A stretch of DNA of 39,457 bases from Verrucomicrobiota bacterium (lineage in GTDB: Bacteria; Verrucomicrobiota; Verrucomicrobiia; Verrucomicrobiales; Verrucomicrobiaceae), in NCBI GenBank assembly GCA_009885695.1, contig VFKE01000053.1, positions 1 through 39,457 on the forward strand, read 5' to 3'. Positions within the stretch are counted from its first letter, which is position 1; every line of letters starts with the position of its first letter. Shown here piece by piece: positions 31,229-39,423 of this stretch. The notes under the pieces are model-generated. The model searched no databases, was not told the origin of the DNA, and saw only the letters and a program-made list of their open reading frames with translations. Made by a program: the position numbers and the translations under genes.

Positions 31229-34200
31229 ATGAGATTCTCCAAGTTCTTCAACTTCTCCCGCGCGGCAACCAAGGTTCGCGGCGCGCTGATGCGCCGTTAT
31301 TTCGGCATTCAGGATCATTATTTAACAGGGGCGGTGTTCGCGCCCGGTGAACCGGAGCGCGTCTTCAATGTAGGTCTCTTGGATGCCTCCGGGGAGGTCC
31401 TGCTGGTCGCCAGGGCTGACCGGGCAAACCACGACAAGGATATCCCCGCCGGTCATGGTTTTGAGTTTCCCATTCCCATCACCTGGCTTCATGAAGCGGT
31501 GGCGGAAAGGAACATCCAGTTCAAAGTCATTGAGACGGGCGATCTCTTCCCGCGTGAGCCGAGAACACTCAGTCAGCGCAAACTGCTGCGCACGTTCAAC
31601 ATCAGCGGGGAGACGGCAAGGTCGGCCCAGGCGCGAATGAAGGACGAGGTATCGAGGCTGAAGAAATCCCTGCCCCAGGGCGTGATCGTGATGGTCACGC
31701 ATGATATGACTCGAACCGGTGCGCCGCTTATCCTGCTGGAGATCACTCGCCAGATGAAAGCGCGCCATGCCGCCAGGATCGTCTTGCTCTCAATGAAGAC
31801 TGGCGGTCAACTCGCGGACGCCTTCCAAGAGCATTGCGAGGTGGTGATCGACGGAATGGAGAGCGCGCTGAACTCCGCGCCGGAAGAGAGTGCGGCGCTG
31901 CTTGCGCTATTGCGCACCCTCTCCGCCACGTCACAAGCTTTGGTGAACACGATTTGCTCAATGAAGCTTGCCGTGGTGCTACAGAAGTCAGGCTTTGAAG
32001 TCATCTCCCTCATTCACGAATATCCCTTCGCCTTCACGCCGGAGCATATTAAGAAACAGTTCTCCTCGTCCACCGAACTGATCTTTCCATGCAAAGATGT
32101 GGAGATTGCGTTTCGCAGACAGGGGCAGCTGCCGCGCGCGTCATCGTCGCGCCCGACGGCAAGGGTTACCCTGCTGCCACAAGGATGTTACATACTGGAA
32201 CAGGGGCCGCCCGACCCGGCAGAGGTGGAGGCGCTGAGGGCCCGATACCGGGAGGAGTTCTACATTGGCCCGGAAGATCGGGTGGTTTTCTCCTGCGGGA
32301 CGATGGACTCGAGAAAGGGGTTTGACTGGTTTGGCGCGCTGATACGCACCTACGTGCGCAGCTCACCTCATGGGGTAACCACGCATTTTATCTGGGCCGG
32401 GGGGATTGCGGACGAAGACTTGTATTTCCATTTCAAGCACGAGTTGCGCGAGTCCGGGGTAATCGGGAATTTTCATCACCTCAACGACTTGTCCGACTGC
32501 CGCGCCGCCTTTCAACTGGCGGATGTTTTCGTGCTTTGTTCCAGAATTGATCCATTCCCCAGCGTAGTGCTGGAGGCCTGGGCCAACGGTGTGCCGGTCA
32601 TCGGCTTTGATCGCTGCCAGGGTTGTGCGGACTTGATCAAAGAGACGGGTTTCGGCGTGGTCGTGCCGTATCTGGATGAGAAGATCGCCGCCAGGGCCGT
32701 GGACGATGTGCTGGCTGATCAGGAACTGAGGGCGCGAGTGCGGGAAGTGGGGCCGGGTTACGTGGCTCGCCGTTTTTCCTATAAGCGATATGTAGACACC
32801 TTGGAAGCGCGACTGTCCGGCAAGACCGCCCCGACCGCTCGCAGCCTGCCAGAGCCGCCGGTCATGCTGCTGGGATTTCATCGCAGCGGCACGTCATTCC
32901 TCGCACACTGGCTTGCTGCGGAGGAGGTGGAGATGATTCCATCCGGGCAACAATTTGATGGCCGCGCAGGCAACCCGGACGGCCATGGCGAGGATTTATT
33001 ATTCCTCGATTTTCACTGCAATGCCCTAATGAGCCTTCACGGTGACTTCATGCGACGATGGGGCGGAGATCGCTGCATTTTTCTGCCAAACTACGGCCAC
33101 GACTGGACTTCAATGGCTGTGGAAGCAAAGGAACTGGTTCTCTCGCTCGACATCCGAAAATCCTGGGGCTGGAAGGATCCCAGAAGCATGCTTTTCCTGG
33201 ACATGTGGGCAGAAGTTTTTCCCAACGCAGCGAAAATTTTGGTGGTGCGCCACCCGCTGGAAATCATAGATTCACTTCTGAGAAGGGGAACCGATCCGCT
33301 GGTATATGAGCAGCCACTGGCCGTGTTCGATGCTTACGTGGGCTACCACCAACAGGTCCTGAAGCAGATGGAGAAAGACCGTGCCAACTGGTGTGTCATC
33401 CAGATGCCATTTGACGACACACAAGAGGCCCAGTTGCGAGATTTTCTGGCTGCAAATACCACATTGGGAGAACCGCGAAGGGGAGTGACATTCGAAGCCA
33501 GCAAGTTTCATCAGCCGGATTTTGGCGCAGAGACATTTGAACAATTCGAGAAATTGTTTCCGGAGGCCTCAGCAACCTACGCCCAACTTCTAGGCAACAT
33601 GAACTTGAAGGTCCGCGCCGGAGAAGTGCAACCGGATCAGGTCAAACTCGAATGGATTGAGAAGATCTTCCCAGAACTTGTCGGAAAGCGAACACAGCGG
33701 GCATCCCGCCTAGCCGCTGCGAGTCAAGAAATTGAACCTCTTGAAACCGATGAACCATTCACCAATGGCGACGCAGAAGTAGCAGCGACACTGGCGCTGT
33801 TGCCACCACAGTCGTTTGCGATGCGCCTGCGCCGCGCGGCGGGTAACCGATTGGCGGGAACTCCGAACCGGGACAAAGCACACGGCAGGGAAAGCGCGAT
33901 GAAAGATCAACTGCGCAAGATGAAAGCATCCTTTGCCGGAGGCCCAGAGATATGTTGGATCTGCGCCCGTTCCATCATCGCCATCCGAAGGGGAAGAAAT
34001 GTAGGGGGGCACTGGGGGACCCTCCGCCACCTCATGGAAACCAAGGATTTCCGTGATCTGCTATTGCAGCACTTAAGCACGCGCTGGATGAAGTCCATCT
34101 GCGATTCTTATGCCGATCACGGAACTAGGGAAGAGAGGGCCACAGCGCTATGTCTTGTGATCCTGGTCAACATGACTGTGCTGGCCGAGACCGAACGATT

Positions 34201-34465
34201 CATGGCCCGCGATCCGGAGGTGGATGACGAACGCTTGAAGAAGCTGTTGCTCGATGTTCCTGCACCCACTTGGGAAGGGATGCGGCTATATTACGTTGAA
34301 TCGGGTGACATGCCACGCCTCATGTTTGGCAGGCTGCAAAGAATACTGACAGGAAAAGAGCCTTTTGCTTCGATCGGTAGGAGGATCATCGAAAGAATTC
34401 GTGAATCGGGAGGCAACATGATCGCACGCTTGGAAAAGATGAATCCCCGCTTTTGGCCGGAGTGA
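31229..34465 (+). CDS. glycosyltransferase (GT4-like)-sulfotransferase fusion protein
   Basis: This 1078-residue multidomain enzyme probably builds and sulfates a surface glycan. Residues about 20-130 form an N-terminal region of unknown fold. Residues about 150-525 are a GT-B glycosyltransferase of the GT4 type (VTHDMTRTGAPLILLEI for the acceptor side; FSCGTMDSRKGFDWF; the nucleotide-sugar loop SRIDPFPSVVLEAWANG with Glu449). Residues about 545-800 are a PAPS-dependent sulfotransferase: 5'-phosphosulfate loop LLGFHRSGTSFLAHWL at 547-562 and 3'-phosphate motif LVVRHPLEIIDSLLRR at 671-686. The last 200 residues are helical and unassigned. The ATG at 31229 has GAGG upstream. A piece of its 3' end is repeated at 36034-36198. 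Confidence 0.88.
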   Translation: MRFSKFFNFSRAATKVRGALMRRYFGIQDHYLTGAVFAPGEPERVFNVGLLDASGEVLLVARADRANHDKDIPAGHGFEFPIPITWLHEAVAERNIQFKVIETGDLFPREPRTLSQRKLLRTFNISGETARSAQARMKDEVSRLKKSLPQGVIVMVTHDMTRTGAPLILLEITRQMKARHAARIVLLSMKTGGQLADAFQEHCEVVIDGMESALNSAPEESAALLALLRTLSATSQALVNTICSMKLAVVLQKSGFEVISLIHEYPFAFTPEHIKKQFSSSTELIFPCKDVEIAFRRQGQLPRASSSRPTARVTLLPQGCYILEQGPPDPAEVEALRARYREEFYIGPEDRVVFSCGTMDSRKGFDWFGALIRTYVRSSPHGVTTHFIWAGGIADEDLYFHFKHELRESGVIGNFHHLNDLSDCRAAFQLADVFVLCSRIDPFPSVVLEAWANGVPVIGFDRCQGCADLIKETGFGVVVPYLDEKIAARAVDDVLADQELRARVREVGPGYVARRFSYKRYVDTLEARLSGKTAPTARSLPEPPVMLLGFHRSGTSFLAHWLAAEEVEMIPSGQQFDGRAGNPDGHGEDLLFLDFHCNALMSLHGDFMRRWGGDRCIFLPNYGHDWTSMAVEAKELVLSLDIRKSWGWKDPRSMLFLDMWAEVFPNAAKILVVRHPLEIIDSLLRRGTDPLVYEQPLAVFDAYVGYHQQVLKQMEKDRANWCVIQMPFDDTQEAQLRDFLAANTTLGEPRRGVTFEASKFHQPDFGAETFEQFEKLFPEASATYAQLLGNMNLKVRAGEVQPDQVKLEWIEKIFPELVGKRTQRASRLAAASQEIEPLETDEPFTNGDAEVAATLALLPPQSFAMRLRRAAGNRLAGTPNRDKAHGRESAMKDQLRKMKASFAGGPEICWICARSIIAIRRGRNVGGHWGTLRHLMETKDFRDLLLQHLSTRWMKSICDSYADHGTREERATALCLVILVNMTVLAETERFMARDPEVDDERLKKLLLDVPAPTWEGMRLYYVESGDMPRLMFGRLQRILTGKEPFASIGRRIIERIRESGGNMIARLEKMNPRFWPE

Positions 34466-34793
34466 GGTTCTGGCTCAGGTTTGGTCAAGTAACGGTTCTT
34501 CGAATTGGTAACCGAACAACTCGACATCCTCCTGAAACAAGCGCGCCACATGATCGCGTGTCGCCGAGGTGTAATAGCGCGAATAGTGATCACGCCCCCT
34601 TTGGTGGTTCACCCGTGGTAATGGCAGATCTGCCACTCCGAGCTTGGCACACACACGTGAAAAATCCGCATGCAGAGTCTCATAGCGTCCTAAAAAATCC
34701 ACCAGTAGTCGTCCGTCCGAATCTGTGACAACCCTTTTCTGCGGCAGAGTGTGGCGAAAATCGTCATCCTCGAAATCCCAGCCGTGCGCGACT
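34298..34793. repeat. segmental duplication, copy 1
   Basis: About 495 bp here match 36031-36528 with scattered substitutions only. The segment holds the 3' end of the fusion gene and the 3' half of a convergent sulfotransferase gene. Here the fusion gene is whole and the sulfotransferase is cut. Confidence 0.85.
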
Positions 34794-34801
34794 GCAAACA
34801 A
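34475..34801 (-). pseudogene. truncated sulfotransferase (3' half only)
   Basis: About 108 residues that match the C-terminal half of the intact sulfotransferase at 36208-36840 nearly residue for residue (HGWDFEDDDFRHTLPQK, LVDFLGRYETLHADFS, YYTSATRDHVARLFQEDVELFGYQF). The PAPS-binding N-terminal half is missing: the similarity ends abruptly at about 34793, with unrelated sequence upstream. It is therefore a remnant from the duplication and very unlikely to be active. Confidence 0.85.
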
Positions 34802-35153
34802 CCCCTAAATCGCTTGGAATCGGGCGTTTTCTGCCGGGGTATACGATTAATCAACGAGCTTTGGGCCCCAGAAAACCAAACGTGACGGCCAGGAGCTACT
34901 TTCCCTACGCTTTCATCCGCCATTCGCGATGGAAACCCCGCCATCCCCATAGTCGCCTATATCCAGTTTCCTGTCAGTAATTCAGCAGTTTTCGGTGTGA
35001 CAACACGGAATGACTGCCAAGTTTTAGCCAAACTAGTGACCCAAAGTTGAAAGTCCATTTCAGCATGATTTATTCCGCACTTTCACCAGTCAAGCGTTGA
35101 CTTCATTCTCGGCCGCGCAATGGAACCTAGGAAAACCTGCAAGCGAAAAGATT
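34802..35153. other. non-coding stretch between the sulfotransferase remnant and an intact sulfotransferase
   Basis: No gene is recognised. Sequence right of the duplication break (34793) is unrelated to copy 2 of the duplication. A TTGACT near 35096 could be a -35 box for the next gene, but no matching -10 stands out. No terminal inverted repeat of an IS was found. Confidence 0.35.
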
Positions 35154-35771
35154 ATGATCAGCCATCATCACAAATGTATTTTCGTTCATCTTCGACGAAC
35201 TGGCGGGAATTCCATTGAACTAGCACTCGGCGGCATCGTGCTTCTTGACCGGCAAGGACATAAAACAACCCTGTGGGACAATAATCTTCACAGGGGCAGA
35301 AACACGCCCTACAAACTGGACTATCGCGGCCATCACCTGCACGATACCGCCATGGCAATCAAAAAACAGTTTCCAGAGGAATTCAGGTCCTATTCCCGAT
35401 TTTCGGTTGTCCGAAACCCGTGGGATCAGATGATCTCACTGTATCTGCGCTTAAATGCCACTGACAATTCGGCAATAAACTTCAAAGGATGGCTAAAATC
35501 TTTTTCCGCCCTAGCCGGAACCGTTCCGGCACAGAGCATTTTCGAAGATGACGGGACCTGCCTAGTGCAGGAAATTGGGCGATACGAAAATCTAGCTACG
35601 GACTTTGTCGATATCTGCGGAAAATTCGGAATCAACGCCGACCCACTACACCGGACAAATGCTAGCAACAAAAAGCCTTACGCCGAATATTATGATGCGG
35701 AGAGCAGGGAGCAAGTCTCTCGAATTTTTAGCAGAGACATCGCCCACTTTGGATTCCGGTTTGAGCGGTAA
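35154..35771 (+). CDS. PAPS-dependent sulfotransferase (sulfotransferase family 2 type)
   Basis: This 205-residue protein resembles carbohydrate sulfotransferases of the sulfotransferase-2 group. The 5'-phosphosulfate-binding motif is FVHLRRTGGNSIELAL (residues 10-25) and the 3'-phosphate motif is FSVVRNPWDQMISLYL (83-98). EIGRYENLATDF and HRTNASNKKPYAEYYDAESREQVSRIF are shared with other members of the family. The protein ends FGFRFER. The ATG at 35154 is chosen over a TTG at 35097, because family similarity starts there. It is the only small sulfotransferase of the region on the plus strand, and it sits between the two copies of the segmental duplication, so it may have arrived with that rearrangement. 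Confidence 0.85.
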   Translation: MISHHHKCIFVHLRRTGGNSIELALGGIVLLDRQGHKTTLWDNNLHRGRNTPYKLDYRGHHLHDTAMAIKKQFPEEFRSYSRFSVVRNPWDQMISLYLRLNATDNSAINFKGWLKSFSALAGTVPAQSIFEDDGTCLVQEIGRYENLATDFVDICGKFGINADPLHRTNASNKKPYAEYYDAESREQVSRIFSRDIAHFGFRFER

Positions 35772-35884
35772 AGCCGGCTTGAGCCTCGCCTTAGACCGGT
35801 GCGAAGCCACTGGTGGCGCATTTCCGTAGAGGATCGTCCGGATATAGCGGTGGGATTTTGTGAGGCTGTCACTCTCACCTCACA

Positions 35885-36031
35885 GTAGATATCCAGGCCG
35901 CCGCAATGGAAGCAAATCGCGGTCTTAAGGCGTTCCTTGTTTAGGATTCCGTAGACGCATTTCTCCAGGCTTTGGATCTTGTTAATTTGTCCTTTGATCG
36001 CGCCATTGCTCAGGCGGGTTCGGAACCAGGT
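35885..36031 (-). pseudogene. C-terminal fragment of an ISL3-family transposase
   Basis: On the minus strand the sequence reads TWFRTRLSNGAIKGQINKI then QSLEKCVYGILNKERLKTA, which resembles the C-terminal end of ISL3-type transposases (R-LSNG--EG-NNKIK--K---YG). Only about 50 residues remain, with no start codon. The upstream end at 36031 coincides with the left edge of duplication copy 2. A full IS is not present. Confidence 0.6.
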
Positions 36032-36528
36032 AATCCGGAGACATGCCGCACTTGATGTTCGGCAGGCTGCTAAGGATGCTCACAGGAAAAGAGCCCTTTG
36101 CTTCGATCGCCAGGAGGATCATCGAAAGAATCCGAGAATCGGGAGGCAACATGATCGCGCGCCTTGAAAACCTGAACGCTAGCTTTTGGCCAGACTGAGG
36201 TTCTGGCTCAGGGTTGGTCAAGATGCGGTCCTTCGAATTGGTAACCGAATAACTCAACATCCTCCTGAAACAGACGCGCCACATGGTCGCGAGTCGCCGG
36301 GGTGTAATAGCGTGAATAGTGATCGCGCACTATCTGGTGGTTCACACGTGGTAATGGCTGATCTACCACTCTGAGCTTGGCACACACATGTGAAAAATCC
36401 GCATGCAAAGTCTCATAGCGTCCTAAAAAATCCACCAGCAGCAGCCCGTCCGAATCGGCGACAAATTTCTTCTGCGGCAGAGTGTGGCGAAAATCATCAT
36501 CCTCGAAATCCCAGCCGTGTTCGACGGC
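36031..36528. repeat. segmental duplication, copy 2
   Basis: Matches 34298-34793. Here the sulfotransferase is whole and the fusion-gene end is a fragment, the reverse of copy 1. The left edge abuts the ISL3 transposase fragment. Confidence 0.85.
36034..36198 (+). pseudogene. fragment of the glycosyltransferase-sulfotransferase fusion gene (last 50 codons)
   Basis: In frame and ending in a TGA, it encodes MPHLMFGRLLRMLTGKEPF through ESGGNMIARLENLNASFWPD. This corresponds to the end of the intact fusion protein with about ten substitutions. There is no upstream gene body, so it is a duplication remnant. Confidence 0.85.
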
Positions 36529-36840
36529 ATCGAGGAACATCTCAAAGTCGGGAAACGACACCCGTTTAGGCTCCAATCGTTTGCGCCAAAGAAACTCGGA
36601 GACCATCCGGTCCCAAGGATTGCGCACAAAGGCAAAGGAGAAATAACTCGCCCAAAGCCCGTCAGCGTCATTGGCGCGCATCTCAGCCGCAGTAAGATGA
36701 GTGCCATTGTTACCTGCCGAAGGATCATTGACCGGGAACACGGCACTGTTGACGAAGCCCTCGCCGAGATGGCGCTTGATGGATTGTCCGGCCACCTTGG
36801 GCACATGAACGTGAATGCAACAATGTTGGTGAAAGACCAT
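36208..36840 (-). CDS. PAPS-dependent sulfotransferase (sulfotransferase family 2 type)
   Basis: This 210-residue sulfotransferase has 5'-phosphosulfate motif HVHVPKVAGQSIKRHL (residues 10-25) and 3'-phosphate motif FAFVRNPWDRMVSEFL (69-84). The sequence FLGRYETLHADFSHVCAKL and the YYTPATRDHVARLFQEDVELFGY C-terminus are typical of family members that act on glycans. It is the intact parent of the truncated copy at 34475-34801. The ATG at 36840 begins the motif-bearing region directly, so there is no signal peptide or membrane anchor. It therefore acts in the cytoplasm, probably on a nucleotide- or lipid-linked glycan intermediate. Convergent with the fusion-gene fragment. Confidence 0.87.
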   Translation of the reverse strand: MVFHQHCCIHVHVPKVAGQSIKRHLGEGFVNSAVFPVNDPSAGNNGTHLTAAEMRANDADGLWASYFSFAFVRNPWDRMVSEFLWRKRLEPKRVSFPDFEMFLDAVEHGWDFEDDDFRHTLPQKKFVADSDGLLLVDFLGRYETLHADFSHVCAKLRVVDQPLPRVNHQIVRDHYSRYYTPATRDHVARLFQEDVELFGYQFEGPHLDQP

Positions 36841-37063
36841 AACTATGTTTTGATGCCGATTATCTCAAGGGGAATTGCATTACCCAGTTCTCTAGTATTG
36901 AACACCATTGGGAAATGATTATGGGGGGCAACTCATTGGCCATCCAGATCAGATACCTCATCCGTTCGGTGAATCCAAATTAAAGCTCAGTAAAAATCAG
37001 GGCGCTAATCGTGTCACCATCGTTGGCTTCCCGCTGCCGGGCCGTCCATGATATAGATTATTT

Positions 37064-37699
37064 TTATAAATTCATCCTCCCAAAAATGTCGATGTCTTCT
37101 TGGACGATCGCCTTGATGCGTCCAAGCTGTTCGTCGGACAAGTGGCAAGAAGGAATATCGCCGGATCGTTGAAGATGCAGTTTGGGCAGCTTCGTATCAT
37201 ACATCTCTTCCAAAGTCTGCCGGAAACCATCAATCTCTTCCAGCTTGTAAATATGGGTGAAAATATTTAGATCCTTGCCGTAAAACCAGTGTTGTGGCTG
37301 GAAGTGGCGTGCCAGCGATCCATCGGTAGCCAGCAACTCTTCGTAGTGGTCAAGGAACTGATCGAGGCTGATTCCCATGCACTTGTGGTAGAGCACTCGA
37401 TTAGTGTATCCACTGACAAACCGCCTCACCGGATCACGCACAACGCAGCAGCGCATAGGGTGGGGTGCTAAAGGCACGGGATTAGCACCCCAGTTATGAG
37501 CAGCATCATACACCCTTACCAGCTTCCTGATGCCAGAATACCCGCCTTGGCTACGGCGCCGGGACTGCAAAAAATATTCGGGGTGATCTTCTATCAGTTT
37601 AGGATTCTCAAGAAGCGCCAGCCATCCGATCAATGTCCTGCTTGCACACTTCGGTGCATGATAGATCGCCACTCTGTTGTCGTGAGATGAAAAAATCAT
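37064..37699 (-). CDS. PAPS-dependent sulfotransferase (sulfotransferase family 2 type)
   Basis: This 211-residue member has 5'-phosphosulfate motif IYHAPKCASRTLIGWL (residues 12-27) and 3'-phosphate motif CCVVRDPVRRFVSGYT (84-99). HKCMGISLDQFLDHYEEL, FTHIYKLEEIDGF and the C-terminal VQEDIDIFGRMNL follow. It is only distantly related to the other sulfotransferases here. It lies 106 bp downstream of cysC on the same strand, so it may be expressed with the PAPS-forming kinase. Confidence 0.85.
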   Translation of the reverse strand: MIFSSHDNRVAIYHAPKCASRTLIGWLALLENPKLIEDHPEYFLQSRRRSQGGYSGIRKLVRVYDAAHNWGANPVPLAPHPMRCCVVRDPVRRFVSGYTNRVLYHKCMGISLDQFLDHYEELLATDGSLARHFQPQHWFYGKDLNIFTHIYKLEEIDGFRQTLEEMYDTKLPKLHLQRSGDIPSCHLSDEQLGRIKAIVQEDIDIFGRMNL

Positions 37700-37805
37700 T
37701 GATGGTATTGCATGTGATTCTTACGAGGTTAGCAAATGGCCAGCAATCATTGATTCGAAAGGCGTCGCGCAAATAATGTGGGGTCACCATTCACGGTAAA
37801 ACACA

Positions 37806-38342
37806 TCACTCGATCATCCACCCTCTTGCCGCCACCAGCAATTGCGCCACCGCGTCCGCGACAGTCATCTCATGGGTAGGCAGAGTCAGATCTGCAGCTG
37901 CTGGTGGCTCAAAAGTGTCTTGCACGCCCGTCATCGATGACATGCGGTTGCTCAGCGCCCTGGCATAAAGCCCTTTCACATCGCGGGCCACGCAGACATC
38001 CAGCGGGCAGTTCACATGGACCAATCGCAGTTTGTCCGGACCAATGATGCTCTGCACCAGTTCTCGATGAATTTCCTTGGGCGTCACGAATGCTGCGATC
38101 ACCGTGATTTGCTGCTCGGCCAGCAGTAAAGCGATATGCGCAGACCGGCGTAGATTCTCGGCGCGTTGATCGTCGGAAAACCCCAGATCGTTGTTCACAC
38201 CGGCACGCAGCGTGTCGCCATCCAGCAGGCAGACCATTCGACCTTCAGCGCGCAACGAATCCCGCAAAGACGAGGCCAAAGTCGTCTTCCCAGACGATGG
38301 AAGTCCGAAGAGCCAGATGACTTTGGCGTTGGATGATTCCAT
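37806..38342 (-). CDS. cysC: adenylylsulfate kinase (APS kinase)
   Basis: The enzyme phosphorylates adenosine 5'-phosphosulfate to PAPS, the sulfate donor for sulfotransferases. At 178 residues it has the usual stand-alone CysC size. The Walker A motif GLPSSGKT lies at residues 13-20. The other family motifs are LLDGDTLRAGVNNDLGFSDDQRAEN and RRSAHIALLLAEQ, followed by VTPKEIHRELVQ and VKGLYARAL. No cysD/cysN is adjacent, so ATP sulfurylase must be encoded elsewhere. Location next to several sulfotransferases argues for a role in sulfation rather than only in cysteine synthesis. The gene starts 28 bp after the lipA stop codon and is probably co-transcribed with it. Confidence 0.93.
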   Translation of the reverse strand: MESSNAKVIWLFGLPSSGKTTLASSLRDSLRAEGRMVCLLDGDTLRAGVNNDLGFSDDQRAENLRRSAHIALLLAEQQITVIAAFVTPKEIHRELVQSIIGPDKLRLVHVNCPLDVCVARDVKGLYARALSNRMSSMTGVQDTFEPPAAADLTLPTHEMTVADAVAQLLVAARGWMIE

Positions 38343-38370
38343 CGGGTCTTTACAACGATAAATACGAAAT

Positions 38371-39273
38371 CTAGTCGAGATCCAGCTCCGGCTTAAAATC
38401 CGCCGCGTGATACGAACTGCGCACCAGCGGCGCGCTGGCGGCGTAACGGAAGCCTTTCTTCAAGGCAATCTGCTTGTAATTCTCAAACGTGTCGGGATGA
38501 ACATAACTCACCACCGGGAGATGCTGCGGCGACGGGCGGAGATACTGGCCAAGCGTCAGCACCGTGACGCCATGCTCCAGCAGATCGTCCATGGCTTGAA
38601 ACAGTTCCGATTCCGTTTCGCCAAGACCGAGCATGAGCCCGCTCTTGGTCGCAACGTTCCCGCCGAGTTCCGCCGCCATTTCCTTGGCTCGCTTCAGCAC
38701 ATGAAGACTGCGCTGATATTGCGCGCGGCTCCGCACCAGCGGCGTGAGACGCTCCACGGTTTCCAGATTGTGATTGAAGATGTGCGGCTTCGCCTTCATC
38801 ACCGTCAAGATGGCGTCATCCTTGGCATTGAAATCCGGCACCAGAATTTCAATGGTGATCGTCGGCGTCGTGGCTCGCACCGCTTCGATGGTCTGCGCGA
38901 AATGTTCCGCGCCGCCGTCGGCCACGTCATCGCGCGCCACTGCGGTGATGACGATGTGCTTCAGCTTCATGCGCTTTACCGCCTCAGCCACGCGCTGCGG
39001 TTCGTCCGCTTCCAGCGCGAAAGGTTTGGCCGTCTTCACCGCGCAAAATCCGCAGGCGCGCGTGCAGCGGTCGCCCGCGATCATGAACGTGGCTGTGCCT
39101 TGGCTCCAGCATTCCCAGCGGTTCGGGCATTGCGCCTCCTCGCAGACAGTGTGCAGTCGCAGATCTGACACGAGCGCCTTGGTGCTCCAGAACACCGGAT
39201 CGCGCGGCAGCTTCACGCGGATCCAGTCCGGCTTCTTGGCGGTGTGCAATGCTGAATCGATCTTTAGCGTCAT
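38371..39273 (-). CDS. lipA: lipoyl synthase
   Basis: This radical-SAM enzyme inserts two sulfurs into octanoyl groups on lipoyl domains (300 residues from the ATG at 39273). The auxiliary 4Fe-4S cluster motif is Cys44-x4-Cys49-x5-Cys55 (CEEAQCPNRWEC), and the radical-SAM motif is Cys70-x3-Cys74-x2-Cys77 (CTRACGFC). The C-terminal RSSYHA holds the serine ligand of the auxiliary cluster. Frame continues 38 codons upstream of 39273, but that part is not family-like. lipB is not adjacent. It is the first gene of a probable lipA-cysC-sulfotransferase transcription unit. Confidence 0.95.
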   Translation of the reverse strand: MTLKIDSALHTAKKPDWIRVKLPRDPVFWSTKALVSDLRLHTVCEEAQCPNRWECWSQGTATFMIAGDRCTRACGFCAVKTAKPFALEADEPQRVAEAVKRMKLKHIVITAVARDDVADGGAEHFAQTIEAVRATTPTITIEILVPDFNAKDDAILTVMKAKPHIFNHNLETVERLTPLVRSRAQYQRSLHVLKRAKEMAAELGGNVATKSGLMLGLGETESELFQAMDDLLEHGVTVLTLGQYLRPSPQHLPVVSYVHPDTFENYKQIALKKGFRYAASAPLVRSSYHAADFKPELDLD

Positions 39274-39358
39274 TCCCGCGCACCCTATGCAGCTTGGCCC
39301 GCAGGGCAAGCGGCGGGGCAAAATGAATTGTCGATCAGACCATTTCCCCTGTCGTGGC

Positions 39359-39423
39359 GCGATCAAAGTTGGACACTGTGCGGTCAAAGTTGGACAAACG
39401 TGCGATCAAAACTGGACGCGGGT
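39359..39423. repeat. tandem TCAAAGTTGGAC repeats, probable end of an IS21-type element
   Basis: Three copies of a 21-22-bp unit lie head to tail: GCGATCAAAGTTGGACA at 39359, GCGGTCAAAGTTGGACA at 39380 and GCGATCAAAACTGGAC at 39402. Multiple short internal repeats of this kind, with a GTTGGAC-like core, are the usual layout at the tips of IS21-family elements, where they bind transposase. No transposase gene is inside the window, so the element would continue to the right. Other uses of the repeat are possible. Confidence 0.55.
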
